Notes: generated by a model from the sequence alone, not told the origin. Shown: positions 18,980-27,890, counted from the first letter of the stretch. The stretch is 64,000 bases of DNA from Methylobacterium sp. PvR107 (GCF_017833295.1 NZ_JAFIBW010000001.1:1116001-1180000); one strand, 5' to 3'. Program-made: numbers and translations.

Positions 18980-19612
18980 CTACTGGCGCACCCACATCAC
19001 CCGGGCCATCCAGGCGACCTCGCCGAGATTCAGCAGCCGGTCCTCGTGCTCCGGGTTGAGCGAGGCCAGTTCCACGGTCCGGGCCGTGCGCCGCTTCAAC
19101 TCCTTGGCGAGCACCTCGCCGCCATGCAGGCGCACCACGACGCGATCGCCCTTGCGCACGCTCGCGGTGGGCGAGACGATCAGCACGTCCCCGTCGCGGA
19201 ACAGGGGCAGCATGGAATCGCCCTGGATCTCGAGGGCGAAGGCCCGTTCCTCACCGAGATCCGGAAACTCGATCTCCTCCCAGCCGGCCCCCCCGGTGGG
19301 CATGCCCTCGTCGGTGAAGAGGCGGCCGGCGCCGGCCTGGGTCAGGCCGATCAGCGGGACCATCGTGCGCGCCGGGACCTCCCGGGCCTCGATCAGCCGC
19401 AGGAACTCGTCCAGGCTGGACCCGGTCGCGGCCAGAACCTTCGACACCGACTCGGTGGATGGCCAGCGCTTGCGCCCGTCGGCGCCCACGCGTTTCGAGC
19501 GGTTGAAGCTCGTGGCATCCAGCCCCGCCCGCCGGGCGAGCCCGGAGGCCGAGAAGCCGTGCCGCTCTGCGAGCCTGTCGATGGCGTTCCAGATCTGCTC
19601 GTGCGACAGCAT
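18980..19612 (-). CDS. XRE-type repressor with S24 (LexA/CI-like) peptidase domain
   Basis: A 210-residue regulator. The N-terminal helix-turn-helix covers about 1-70 (GFSASGLARRAGLDATSFNRSK). The C-terminal half is an S24 peptidase: Ser133 in GDSMLPLF and Lys170 in HGGEVLAKELK are 37 residues apart, as in LexA. Ala-Gly pairs at 93-94 and 95-96 (TQAGAGR) lie where a self-cleavage site would be. It may therefore respond to DNA damage by RecA-stimulated autocleavage, which is inference. Two 14-base direct repeats 20 bases apart lie about 90 bases upstream of its start and could be its own operator. Confidence 0.85.
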   Translation of the reverse strand: MLSHEQIWNAIDRLAERHGFSASGLARRAGLDATSFNRSKRVGADGRKRWPSTESVSKVLAATGSSLDEFLRLIEAREVPARTMVPLIGLTQAGAGRLFTDEGMPTGGAGWEEIEFPDLGEERAFALEIQGDSMLPLFRDGDVLIVSPTASVRKGDRVVVRLHGGEVLAKELKRRTARTVELASLNPEHEDRLLNLGEVAWMARVMWVRQ

Positions 19613-19928
19613 AGCGGGCTCGGAGACTCACCCTGAGCGGGCTGGCGCCTCCGTCTCGCCAGCCGAGATTCGGCTGCCTCGGAGGCAAAGGGACGATCTT
19701 CCCGCCGGGTACGCTCAGCGCCCGCCGGGTACGCGCCGAAATACTGGACAATTCGCGATCCGGTACGGGTCACCCGCCTCGGACACGGCTTTGTGACGGT
19801 CAGCCTAGTCGTAGGAAAGTAGAACTACGGGCAGCAGAATGCAATCGCTCCACGAATCCGACGGACGTCCCGGAGTTGCCGAGGATGCGCCGCGCCTCTA
19901 TCGACGCGTCGGTTTTCGGGGAGCTTCG
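19613..19928. other. Divergent intergenic region, S24 repressor / DUF952 gene
   Basis: 316 bases between divergent genes. It holds the tandem direct repeats at 19701-19734 and a related CCGGTACGGGTCACC at about 19761. No gene is supported; an in-frame ATG at 19839 could lengthen the DUF952 gene but gives an atypical N-terminus. Confidence 0.5.
19701..19734. promoter_or_regulatory. Tandem direct repeats, candidate operator
   Basis: CCCGCCGGGTACGC occurs at 19701-19714 and again at 19721-19734, a centre spacing of exactly 20 bases or about two helical turns. Each copy contains the small palindrome CCCGcCGGG. The site lies about 90 bases before the S24 repressor start. Repressor binding is inferred from position only. 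Confidence 0.45.
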
Positions 19929-20279
19929 ATGCCGCTCATCTACAAGATCTGTCCGCGCACGCTCTGGCGCGAGGCGGAGGCCGCAGGCCGTTTCACGGGG
20001 GCGCCGGTCGACCGGCAGGACGGCTTCATCCACTTCTCCACGGCCGCCCAGGTCGCCGAAACCGCCGCCCGCCATTTCGCCGGACAGGATGATCTGCTCA
20101 TCGTCGCCGTCGAGCCCGGGTCGCTCGGGGATGACCTGCGCTACGAGCTCTCCCGCGGTGGGGATCTGTTCCCGCATCTCTACGCTGCGCTGCCGCTCGA
20201 GGCAGTGCGTTCGGTGGATGCGCTTCCCCTCGGCACGGATGGGCGCCACGTCTTTCCGGCCGGGCTTCTGCCGGCATGA
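19929..20279 (+). CDS. DUF952 domain-containing protein
   Basis: A 116-residue protein of unknown function. It has the family's features: an N-terminal [17 protein letters not shown], then the conserved [20 protein letters not shown], and a C-terminal [11 protein letters not shown]. Family members are small cytoplasmic proteins with structural similarity to ADP-ribosyl-binding folds according to general annotation, but no reaction is established. I chose the ATG at 19929, which matches the family start. Its stop overlaps the pyrD start by four bases (ATGA), so the two are translationally coupled. Confidence 0.85.
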   Translation: MPLIYKICPRTLWREAEAAGRFTGAPVDRQDGFIHFSTAAQVAETAARHFAGQDDLLIVAVEPGSLGDDLRYELSRGGDLFPHLYAALPLEAVRSVDALPLGTDGRHVFPAGLLPA

Positions 20280-21352
20280 TCGACGTCGCCTTTCCCCTCG
20301 TCCGGCCGCTGCTCCACGGCCTCGATGCCGAGCGCGCGCATGACCTGACGCTGCGGGCGCTGGCGCTGTTGCCGTCCGGCCGCAGGCGTGCGGACGATTC
20401 GCGACTCGCGGTCGACCTGCTCGGCCGCCGCTTCCCCAATCCGGTCGGCCTCGCGGCCGGCTTCGACAAGGGTGCCCGTGTGCCCGACGCGCTGCTCGGC
20501 CTCGGCTTCGGCTTCGTCGAGGTCGGCGGGGTCGTGCCGCGGCCGCAGCCGGGCAACCCGCAGCCGCGGGTGTTCCGCCTCACGGCGGACCGCGCCGTGA
20601 TCAACCGCTACGGCCTCAACAGCGAAGGGCTCGCGGTGGTGGCCGCCCGATTGCGCGCCCGGGCAGGACGGCCCGGCATCGTCGGCGTCAATATCGGCGC
20701 CAACAAGGATTCGGCCGACCGCCTCGCCGACTACGCGGCCTGCACGGCGGCGCTGGCGCCGCTCGTCGATTTCGTCACCGTCAACGTTTCCTCGCCGAAC
20801 ACGCCGGGTCTGCGCGACCTGCAGGGCGAGGCATTCCTGGACGAGTTGCTCGCCCGGACGGTCGAGGCCCGCGACGTGGCCGGAGCCTCGGCCGCGATCC
20901 TCCTGAAGATCGCGCCCGACTTGGCGCTGGACGCCCTCGACGCGGTCTGCGCGACGGCGCTCCGGCGTGGGGTGCAGGCCCTCGTCGTCTCGAACACCAC
21001 GGTCGCGCGACCCGCGAACCTGGTCGAGCAGGCCCTCGCTCGGGAGACCGGTGGGCTGTCCGGCCGCCCCCTGTTCGGTCCGGCGACCCGGATGCTGGCG
21101 CAGACCCGCCTGCGGGTCGGAGACAGCCTGCCCCTGGTGGGGGTCGGCGGCGTCGATTCCGCGGAGGCCGCCTGGACCAAGATCCTCGCCGGCGCCAGCC
21201 TCGTGCAGCTCTACTCGGCGCTGGTCTACGAGGGGCCGGGATTGGTCGGGCGCATCAAGGCGGGGCTCGTCCGGCGCATGAATCAGGAAGGAATCACCGC
21301 GCTCCGGCAGGTCGTCGGGCGCGACGCCGCAGATCTGGCCCGCGGCGCGTGA
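20276..21352 (+). CDS. pyrD: Dihydroorotate dehydrogenase (quinone), class 2
   Basis: Membrane-associated flavoenzyme of pyrimidine synthesis, 358 residues, transferring electrons from dihydroorotate to the quinone pool. Class 2 features are the N-terminal amphipathic helix ([18 protein letters not shown]), [22 protein letters not shown], and the catalytic serine run [13 protein letters not shown]. Also present are VSNTTVARP, the FMN-binding GVGGVDS and [13 protein letters not shown]. It is coupled to the DUF952 gene through an ATGA overlap. Confidence 0.96.
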   Translation: MIDVAFPLVRPLLHGLDAERAHDLTLRALALLPSGRRRADDSRLAVDLLGRRFPNPVGLAAGFDKGARVPDALLGLGFGFVEVGGVVPRPQPGNPQPRVFRLTADRAVINRYGLNSEGLAVVAARLRARAGRPGIVGVNIGANKDSADRLADYAACTAALAPLVDFVTVNVSSPNTPGLRDLQGEAFLDELLARTVEARDVAGASAAILLKIAPDLALDALDAVCATALRRGVQALVVSNTTVARPANLVEQALARETGGLSGRPLFGPATRMLAQTRLRVGDSLPLVGVGGVDSAEAAWTKILAGASLVQLYSALVYEGPGLVGRIKAGLVRRMNQEGITALRQVVGRDAADLARGA

Positions 21353-21679
21353 TACGGATCCCCGTCCCAAGGCGCCGCCCACAGCTGTCTTTGTGAGCGG
21401 AGCGAAGCAATCCGATCGGCGCCACGATCCGGCGTGTCGCGCCGCCCTGGATCGCTTCGCTGCGCTCGCGACGACGGGGCGGAGTCCGGGAAGACCTGAC
21501 CAGCCCATGCCTTTGGCGATCCGTCTTCGCCGCTCAATTTAGAAAGGCTTTGCGGAGCGGGAGCTTAGCCTGTGTCCCGCGCATGAGGGGCCTGCGCGCG
21601 CACGCCATTGTGAGGGCGGCGCGGAGACGCTTATCTCGCCTCTGCGAGACACCTCGCATCACCCAATCCAGGACGGTTC
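21353..21679. other. Intergenic region upstream of fdh4A
   Basis: 327 bases. The first part holds family B repeat copy 2. The last 100 bases before fdh4A contain a small inverted repeat CTCGCctctGCGAG around 21636-21649. I see no consensus promoter that I would trust. Confidence 0.45.
21388..21476. repeat. Dispersed repeat, family B copy 2
   Basis: Inverted repeat with left arm GTGAGCGGAGCGAAGCAATC and right arm GGATCGCTTCGCTGCGCTCG followed by CGACGACG. It is the best-preserved family B copy in the window. Confidence 0.65.
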
Positions 21680-23977
21680 ATGGCCCAATCTGAAGGGTCT
21701 TCCAAGCGCTCATCCGCGGCCGGCGGCTGGGGCGCTCTGAAGAGCTGCGGCAAGCACCTGCTCGGCAGCCGCGCGCCGCTCACCGGGGCCCGCGCCCTGT
21801 TGAAGGCCAACCAGCCCGACGGGTTCGACTGCCCCGGCTGCGCCTGGGGCGACCCGGAGCACGGCTCGTCCTTCGAGTTCTGCGAGAACGGCGTCAAGGC
21901 GGTCTCCTGGGAGGCCACCGACAAGCGCACGAAGCCGTCCTTCTTCGCCAAGCACACCCTGACCGAGCTGCGCACCTGGAGCGACTACGCCCTGGAGGGC
22001 CAGGGCCGCCTGACGCACCCGATGCGCTACGACGCGGCCAGCGACCGCTACCTGCCGGTGGGCTGGGACGAGGCCTTCGCGGAGATCGGCGCGACCTTGC
22101 GCGGGCTCGACCATCCGGATCAGGCCGAGTTCTACACCTCGGGCCGGGCCTCGAACGAAGCCGCTTACCTGTATCAGCTCTTCGCCCGCGCCTACGGGAC
22201 CAACAATTTTCCCGACTGCTCGAACATGTGCCACGAGGCCAGCGGCGTCGCGCTGATCGACGCGATCGGCATCGGCAAGGGCACGGTGCTGCTGGAAGAT
22301 TTCGAGAAGGCGGACGCGATCTTCTGCGTCGGCCAGAACCCCGGCACCAACCATCCGCGCATGCTCGGCGACCTGCGCCGGGCGGCCGAGCGCGGTGCCA
22401 AGGTCGTGGTGCTCAACCCGGTGCGCGAGCGCGGCCTGGAGCGCTTCGCCGACCCGCAGAACACGGTCGAGATGCTGCGCGGTTCGAGCCGCCCGATCGC
22501 CAGCCACTATCTCCAGCCGCGCTCGGGCGGCGACATGGCGGCCTTCCGGGGCATCGCCAAGATCGTGTTCGCCCGCGACGCCGAGGCCCTGGCGGCCGGC
22601 CGGCCCTCGCTCCTGGATCGCGCGTTCGTGGAGCACCACACCGCGGGACTCGTGGCCTACCGAGCGGCTGTCGATGCGACCTCCTGGGACGCGATCCTCG
22701 ACCAATCCGGCCTGACCCCGGACGAGATCGCCGCGATGGCGGACGTCTATCTCGGCGCCGAGCGGGTCATCGCGACCTGGGCCATGGGCGTGACCCAGCA
22801 TCGTCACTCGGTGGCGACGATCCGGGAGATCGCCAACCTGCTGTTCCTGCGCGGCCATATCGGCCGGCCCGGCGCGGGCCTGTGCCCGGTGCGCGGCCAT
22901 TCCAACGTCCAGGGCGACCGGACCGTCGGCATCAACGAGCGCCCGGCCGGTTCCTTCCTTGACGCCCTGGAGCAGCATTTCGGTCTCGCCATGCCGCGCC
23001 GGCACGGCCACAACGTCCTGGCGGCGATCCGCGCCATGCGGGACGGCACGTCGAAGGCCTTCATCGGGCTCGGCGGCAACTTCCTGCGGGCCACCCCCGA
23101 CACCCCCGTGGTGGCTCAGGCGCTCGCCTCCTGCCGCCTCACCGTGCACATCGCCACGAAGCTCAACCACGCCCATCTGGTGCCGGGCGCGGTCGGCTAC
23201 CTGCTGCCCTGCCTCGGCCGGACGGAGATCGACCGCAACGACGAGGGCAAGATCCAGATCGTGACCGTCGAGGATTCGATGAGCATGGTCCACGGGTCGG
23301 GGGGCATCAACAAGCCGGCCTCGAAGGCGCTGCGCTCGGAGATCGCCATCATCGCCGGCATGGCGCAGGCGACGGTCGGATCGTCGTCCATCGATTGGGC
23401 GGGGTTCGCGGCGGATTACGACCGGATTCGCGAGGCGATCGCCGCCACCATCCCGGGATTTTCCGAGTACAACACCCGGGTGCGCAAGCCGCGCGGCTTC
23501 ATGCTGCGCAACCTCGCCGCCGAGCGGGTGTTCGACACCGGCACGGGACGCGCCAATTTCTCGGCGGACGCCCTCCCCGCCGAGACCGAGCATCAGGCCG
23601 CCCAGAAGGCGCGCCACACCTACGTGCTGCAGACCTTCCGCAGCCACGACCAGTACAACACCACGATCTACGGCCTGGATGACCGCTACCGGGGTGTCTA
23701 TGGCGAGCGCCGCGTCGTGTTCGCCCATCCGGACGATCTTGCGGAGATCCGCGACCGGCTCGGCGAGCGCGTCGACATCGTCGGCACGCACGACGACGGC
23801 GTCACCCGGCGGGCCGAGGATTTCCGCCTCGTGCCGTTCGACATGCCGCGGGGATCGCTGGCCGGCTATTATCCGGAGCTGAACGTGCTGGTGCCGCTCT
23901 CGACCTTCGGCGAGAAGAGCGACACGCCGACCTCCAAGTCGGTGCTGGTCACTCTGCAGGCGCGCGCCGCGGCGTGA
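21680..23977 (+). CDS. fdh4A: Molybdopterin formate dehydrogenase-like protein (FdhF/YdeP type), FDH4 large subunit
   Basis: A 765-residue molybdopterin oxidoreductase of the FdhF/YdeP subfamily. Near the N-terminus is DGFDCPGCAWGDP (Cys51, Cys54). The molybdopterin domain follows, with FYTSGRASNEAAYLYQ, DCSNMCHEASGVAL (Cys184, a candidate metal ligand), FCVGQNPGTNHPRM and VRGHSNVQGDRT. The C-terminal cofactor-closing domain includes FRSHDQYNTTIYG. In Methylobacterium extorquens a protein of this type (Fdh4A) is needed for formate oxidation to CO2. The identical partnership with a roughly 100-residue downstream gene supports the name; the symbol comes from memory of that organism, not from a search. 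Confidence 0.8.
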   Translation: MAQSEGSSKRSSAAGGWGALKSCGKHLLGSRAPLTGARALLKANQPDGFDCPGCAWGDPEHGSSFEFCENGVKAVSWEATDKRTKPSFFAKHTLTELRTWSDYALEGQGRLTHPMRYDAASDRYLPVGWDEAFAEIGATLRGLDHPDQAEFYTSGRASNEAAYLYQLFARAYGTNNFPDCSNMCHEASGVALIDAIGIGKGTVLLEDFEKADAIFCVGQNPGTNHPRMLGDLRRAAERGAKVVVLNPVRERGLERFADPQNTVEMLRGSSRPIASHYLQPRSGGDMAAFRGIAKIVFARDAEALAAGRPSLLDRAFVEHHTAGLVAYRAAVDATSWDAILDQSGLTPDEIAAMADVYLGAERVIATWAMGVTQHRHSVATIREIANLLFLRGHIGRPGAGLCPVRGHSNVQGDRTVGINERPAGSFLDALEQHFGLAMPRRHGHNVLAAIRAMRDGTSKAFIGLGGNFLRATPDTPVVAQALASCRLTVHIATKLNHAHLVPGAVGYLLPCLGRTEIDRNDEGKIQIVTVEDSMSMVHGSGGINKPASKALRSEIAIIAGMAQATVGSSSIDWAGFAADYDRIREAIAATIPGFSEYNTRVRKPRGFMLRNLAAERVFDTGTGRANFSADALPAETEHQAAQKARHTYVLQTFRSHDQYNTTIYGLDDRYRGVYGERRVVFAHPDDLAEIRDRLGERVDIVGTHDDGVTRRAEDFRLVPFDMPRGSLAGYYPELNVLVPLSTFGEKSDTPTSKSVLVTLQARAAA

Positions 23978-24282
23978 GCGACGCGCCCGATGAGGCGGGG
24001 TTCGTCGCCGCCCTCGACCGGGTGTCGGCCGCGCATCCCGGGCTGCCGTCCCTGGAGACGGGTCTCCTGGCGGCGCTCCACCTCGGCCTGCCCGGCGACA
24101 GCCGCGCCTTCGCCCGCACCTTCGAGGTGGAGCACGCCCTCGTGCTGCGGGCGCTGGTCGGGCTAGAGGAAGCCGGGCTGGTCACCGTCACGGCGCGGGA
24201 TGGGCGCACCCAGCGGACGCGCTACACCACCGCCGATTCACCAGCCTCGGTGCCGCCGTCCCCGCCGTCCTCACGATCGTAG
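23974..24282 (+). CDS. fdh4B: Small FDH4-associated protein
   Basis: A 102-residue protein starting with GTG in a four-base GTGA overlap with fdh4A, so it is translationally coupled. The sequence resembles a small winged-helix: EVEHALVLRALVGLEEAGLVTVTARDGRTQRTRYT at about 49-84. A Pro/Ser-rich tail follows. The placement matches the small second gene described for FDH4 in M. extorquens. Whether it is a structural subunit, a chaperone for cofactor loading, or a regulator cannot be judged; the winged-helix look is my reading of the pattern. Confidence 0.65.
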   Translation: MSDAPDEAGFVAALDRVSAAHPGLPSLETGLLAALHLGLPGDSRAFARTFEVEHALVLRALVGLEEAGLVTVTARDGRTQRTRYTTADSPASVPPSPPSSRS

Positions 24283-24357
24283 CGAAGTCAGCCGGGGCAG
24301 CGGGACATCGCCGAGCGTGGCGGTTCCGGACGGCTTCGCGCCGCTCGCAAGGACGGG
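24278..24357. repeat. Dispersed repeat, family B copy 3 (degenerate)
   Basis: AGCGAAGTCAGCC on the left and GGCTTCGCGCCGCTCGCAAG on the right resemble the family B arms, in the gap between fdh4B and the convergent CitE-like gene. The middle does not match well. Confidence 0.4.
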
Positions 24358-24383
24358 TGCGCAACGATCGGGCGGAGCCGCGC

Positions 24384-25277
24384 TCAGAAGCCCTTCGCCT
24401 TGATCGCCTCGGCCCAGGTCACCGCCCGGCGGTTCACGCCGAGATGCTGCCGCTCGTAGAGCCGTCCCTCCAGCTTGATCGCGCCGCGCTTGGCGTATTC
24501 CGGCCGCTCGAAGGCCTCGATCACCAGCTTGGCCCGGCGCACCTCCTCGTCGGTCGGCGCGAAGGACGTGTTGGCCGGTTCCAGCTGCGTGGGGTGGATC
24601 AGGGTCTTGCCGTCGAACCCGAGATCGCGCGCCTGCCGGCACTCGTCGCGGCACCCCTCCGTGTCGGCGATGTCGTTGTAGACGCCGTCGAGGATGGCGA
24701 GCCCCTCGGCCCGGGCCGCGGCCAGCGCCATCATCATCCAGGGCAGCATCGGCACGCGGCCGGGAACGATCTTCGCCCAGGTGTCCTTGGCGAGGTCGTT
24801 GGTGCCGAGCACGAGGCAGGTCAGGCGGTTGCGCGGGTCGCGCTTGGCGCGGGCGATCTCCTGGATGTTCAGGATCGAGGCCGGCGTCTCGATCATCGCC
24901 CAGATCGCGATGCCCTCCGGCGCATCGAGCGATTCGAGCCGGTCGGCGATGCTCTCCAGCACGGCCGGGGACGACACCTTCGGCATCAGGATCGCGTCGG
25001 GCTTGGCCTCGATCGCCGCGTGCAGATCGGCCTCGCCCCAGGGCGTCTGAGGGGCGTTGACGCGAATGATAAGCTCGCGGTCGCCATAGGCCCCGCTCTT
25101 GACCGCGGCGCAGACCTGCTCGCGGGCGATCTCCTTCTCCTCCGGCCCGACCGCGTCCTCGAGGTCGAGGATGATGCTGTCGACCGGGAGCGACTTCGCC
25201 TTGTCGAGGGCCCGCTGGTTGGAGCCGGGCATGTACAATACGCTCCGGCGCAGGCGCAGGTCTGTCGTCGTTGCCAT
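24384..25277 (-). CDS. HpcH/HpaI aldolase / citrate lyase beta-type protein (malyl-CoA lyase or thioesterase-like)
   Basis: A 297-residue TIM-barrel protein of the CitE superfamily. Motifs are RRSVLYMPGSNQRALDKA, IILDLEDAVGPEEKE (metal-binding), ILMPKVSSP, WAMIETPASILN and LGTNDLAKD. The C-terminal DGKTLIHPTQLEPAN closes the active site. Family members cleave or hydrolyse malyl-, methylmalyl- or citramalyl-CoA. This one is clearly not the main MclA sequence I know from the serine cycle. It is closer to the second type (Mcl2/malyl-CoA thioesterase), but the substrate is open. The ATG at 25277 has GGGAGAAG upstream. Confidence 0.8.
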   Translation of the reverse strand: MATTTDLRLRRSVLYMPGSNQRALDKAKSLPVDSIILDLEDAVGPEEKEIAREQVCAAVKSGAYGDRELIIRVNAPQTPWGEADLHAAIEAKPDAILMPKVSSPAVLESIADRLESLDAPEGIAIWAMIETPASILNIQEIARAKRDPRNRLTCLVLGTNDLAKDTWAKIVPGRVPMLPWMMMALAAARAEGLAILDGVYNDIADTEGCRDECRQARDLGFDGKTLIHPTQLEPANTSFAPTDEEVRRAKLVIEAFERPEYAKRGAIKLEGRLYERQHLGVNRRAVTWAEAIKAKGF

Positions 25278-25493
25278 GGGCTTCTCCCGCATGCGGCCGC
25301 CCGGCGGCCGGCCGTCGTTGCGGTGCACCCTAAAGCACGCGCACGGCCATTCCACACCCCATTGGTCGGGACCGGTGAGTCCGCTCACGGTTTGACACCG
25401 GGGCCGGTCATCACGGATGGCAGCCGCGGTTTGGTCACGTTCCGACGTTTAAAGGCCGACCCAAGTCAGTTCTGAGACGTCGGATTTACAGGC

Positions 25494-25829
25494 ATGCACA
25501 AGACCTTGGTTGTCCTTGCACTGGTCGGCGCCCTCGGCGCACCGGGAACGGCTTGGGCGCAGAGCCGGACCACGATGGGCGTCGGCTCGGGCGCCGTCGC
25601 GGGCGCCCTTGTCGGCGGGCCGATCGGCGCGGTCGCGGGCGCGGTGGTCGGCGGCTTCGTGGGCAATTCGACGGAGCGGGGGCGCCGTCATGTCCGGCGC
25701 GGCCGTCGCTACGGCTACGCCGGCACGCGGCGGTCCTACGCGCGCCGCGCGGAGGCCGAGATGCCGCGTGCGACGGGCCCCGTCGCGCGGCCCGCTCCGA
25801 CGCGCACGGGCTGGAAGGATCCGCACTAG
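25494..25829 (+). CDS. Small exported glycine-zipper protein, hypothetical
   Basis: A 111-residue protein with a clear signal peptide (HKTLVVLALVGALGAPGTAWA, cleavage expected after AWA, residue 22). A glycine-zipper segment follows (VGSGAVAGALVGGPIGAVAGAVVGGFVG, about 29-56), then an Arg/Tyr-rich basic tail. Glycine zippers of this kind can insert into the outer membrane or self-associate. No function is known. Its stop lies 12 bases from that of the convergent MATE gene. Confidence 0.75.
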   Translation: MHKTLVVLALVGALGAPGTAWAQSRTTMGVGSGAVAGALVGGPIGAVAGAVVGGFVGNSTERGRRHVRRGRRYGYAGTRRSYARRAEAEMPRATGPVARPAPTRTGWKDPH

Positions 25830-25841
25830 GACCGCCGCGAC

Positions 25842-27206
25842 TCAGGCTGCCCGTTCGAGAGGCGACGCGCTTCCCTCCCCGAACGTCCTGCGGGCCAGGG
25901 CCGGAAAGGCGATCGCCTGGCCCAGGCCCCGGGCGCCGAGGAACACCACGAAGGCGAGCCACAGCCCGGTATTGCCGAGGCCCAGAACCTGGACGATCGC
26001 CAGCATCGCGCAATAGGCGGCCAGCGCGCACAGCATCAGGTCACGCATCGCCCGCGTCCACGTCGCGCCGATATAGATTCCGTCGAAGGCGAAGGGCGCT
26101 GCGGCGGCGAGGGGTGCCAGCGCGGCGAACAGCAGATAGGCCCGCGCGGTCTCGCGCACCGGCCCGCTGGTGGTGACGAAATCGATGAAGCCGTGGCCGC
26201 CCGCGAGCGAGAGCAGGCTGACGGCGAGCCCGAAGCCGAGGCACCAGCGCAGGCACAGGGACGCGGCGCCTCGGAAGGCCGCGGCATCCCGGGCGCCGAC
26301 CGCCTGGCCGCACAGGGTCTCGGCCGCCGTGGCAAAGCCATCGAGGAAGAAGCCGCCGATCAGGAAGAGATTCCACAGGACCGAGTTGGCGGCGAGCACC
26401 ACGTCGCCCTGCCGGGCCCCGAGGGCCGAGAACAGCACGATGCCGGTGATCAGCGCCAGCGTCCGCAAGATCACGTCGATGTTGACGCTGAGCGTCCGCC
26501 GGAGCGCCGCGGCATCGCGCAGGTCGCGCACCGGCACCCGGAACGGCTTCGACCCGAGGCGCGCCAGGACGACCAGACCGAGGCCGAGCCCTGTCGCCTC
26601 GGCGCAGACGGTCGCCAAGGCCGCCCCCATCAGCCCGAGGCCGAAGCCCAGGACGAGGACGAGGGTCAGCGCGATATTGGCCAGGTTGATCGCCACCTGC
26701 AGCAGCAGGCCGAGATCGGTGCGCCCGCGGCCCAGCACCGATCCGAGCACGCCGTAATTCGCCAGCACGAAGGGCGCGGACAGGATGCGGATGTGGAAGT
26801 AGACCGCCAAGCCGGCGACGACGGTGTCGCTGGCGCCGCTGATCGCGAAGGCGACCTGTGCCAGCGGCCATTGCAGCGCCATCAGGATCAGGCCGATCAG
26901 ACCACCCGCCGCCAGCGTCCGGGCCAGGATCCGGTCGACCTCCGCATCGTCGCGGGCACCCACCGCCTGGGCGGTCAGGCCCGCGGTCGCCATGCGCAGG
27001 GTGCCGAAGGACCAGAAGATCGCATCGAAGATCACCGCACCGAGGGCCACGGCGCCGAGGAGCGCGGCATCGCCGAGCCGGCCGATCACCGCCGCGCCGA
27101 CGAAGCCGAGCATCGGCGTGGTGACGTTCGCCAGCGTCATCGGGAGCGCCAGAGCCAGCACGCGGCGGTGCGTCGGCCGGCCGGGACTGACCAGAGCGTG
27201 TGTCAT
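25842..27206 (-). CDS. MATE-family efflux transporter
   Basis: A 454-residue polytopic inner-membrane protein with about twelve hydrophobic segments in two related halves, as expected for the MATE (multidrug and toxic compound extrusion) fold. The N-terminal half opens LALALPMTLANVTTPMLGFVGAAVIGRLGD, the DinF-type version of the family motif. The second half includes NSVLWNLFLIGGFFLDGFATAAETLCGQAVGA-type sequence. It likely exports organic compounds by sodium or proton antiport; the substrate is not predictable. Confidence 0.9.
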   Translation of the reverse strand: MTHALVSPGRPTHRRVLALALPMTLANVTTPMLGFVGAAVIGRLGDAALLGAVALGAVIFDAIFWSFGTLRMATAGLTAQAVGARDDAEVDRILARTLAAGGLIGLILMALQWPLAQVAFAISGASDTVVAGLAVYFHIRILSAPFVLANYGVLGSVLGRGRTDLGLLLQVAINLANIALTLVLVLGFGLGLMGAALATVCAEATGLGLGLVVLARLGSKPFRVPVRDLRDAAALRRTLSVNIDVILRTLALITGIVLFSALGARQGDVVLAANSVLWNLFLIGGFFLDGFATAAETLCGQAVGARDAAAFRGAASLCLRWCLGFGLAVSLLSLAGGHGFIDFVTTSGPVRETARAYLLFAALAPLAAAAPFAFDGIYIGATWTRAMRDLMLCALAAYCAMLAIVQVLGLGNTGLWLAFVVFLGARGLGQAIAFPALARRTFGEGSASPLERAA

Positions 27207-27533
27207 ACCGCAAGCCTAGCAATCGTGACGCGATCGAAAACCCTCAAGACCGCAACCGCGAGATGCACCAACGCCGGACGTGCCGCTGTGCGCAGGCCTA
27301 CGGATCTCGTCGGCTCGCCGATATGATGGCCGTCATTCCGGGGCGCCACGGGCGAGCCCGGAAACCAGACGTGCTGTCGCTTCAGATCCTGGAGCATCGT
27401 CGGGTCTGGATCCCGGGCTCCGCTGCCGCGGCCACCGGATGACGGGGCAGCCACGCTGTGTGAGTGGCTCCGGATCGTCGCCGACACGCACGATCACGGC
27501 GTGGTTCGGAGCAACGGCCTGTTGGCCGGGCCC
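27207..27533. other. Intergenic region with family A repeat
   Basis: 327 bases between two minus-strand genes. Most of it is family A repeat copy 3 (27332-27443). I see no gene here. Confidence 0.5.
27332..27443. repeat. Dispersed repeat, family A copy 3 (long inverted repeat)
   Basis: The left arm starts GTCATTCCGGGGCGCCACGG and reaches CCAGAC; the right arm starts GTCTGGATCCCGGGCTCCGC and ends CCGGATGAC. The arms are imperfect reverse complements around a roughly 35-base centre, so RNA from either strand would fold into a long hairpin. Confidence 0.75.
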
Positions 27534-27890
27534 TCAGCGCGAGACCGCGAAGAGCCGTGCGATCAGCCACAGCGGCACGACCACGATCGCCCCGGCGACG
27601 ATCCAGCCGCCGAAATCGTGAAGCGAGGCAAGGCCGACCTCGATCAGCGCCCTGGCCGAATCGTACAGATGCCAGAACAGACGCCCGGGCGTCAGGCCGA
27701 GCATCGACATGAAGGCGCCGACCAGCACCGATAGGAACAGCAGGCGGACAAATACCCCGACGGGCGAGCCGCCGAGGAAGCGGCGCAGCGCCGACCCGCG
27801 CGGCCGATAGGCGCTCGCCCCGTAGGCGCCGTCCGAATTCGGCGCACCCTGCTCGAAGCCCTGCGGGCGCCGGTTATGATCGACGAGCAT
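27534..27890 (-). CDS. Hypothetical small membrane protein
   Basis: A 118-residue protein with a polar N-terminus rich in Pro/Gly/Arg and two hydrophobic segments: VGVFVRLLFLSVLVGAFMSML at about 48-68 and GGWIVAGAIVVVPLWLIARLF at about 94-114. The spacing suggests a hairpin in the inner membrane. I do not recognise the family with certainty. The ATG at 27890 is preferred, because an upstream in-frame start at 27959 adds a basic, low-complexity extension. Confidence 0.65.
   Translation of the reverse strand: MLVDHNRRPQGFEQGAPNSDGAYGASAYRPRGSALRRFLGGSPVGVFVRLLFLSVLVGAFMSMLGLTPGRLFWHLYDSARALIEVGLASLHDFGGWIVAGAIVVVPLWLIARLFAVSR

Noticed and set aside
21710..23791. 693-residue minus-strand frame opposite fdh4A
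   Set aside because: Antisense shadow of a clearly conserved molybdopterin enzyme; composition typical of complements of high-GC genes.
24384..25277. Naming the CitE-like gene as the serine-cycle malyl-CoA lyase (mclA)
   Set aside because: The sequence differs from the MclA N-terminus I know, and no serine-cycle genes surround it; only the superfamily call is safe.
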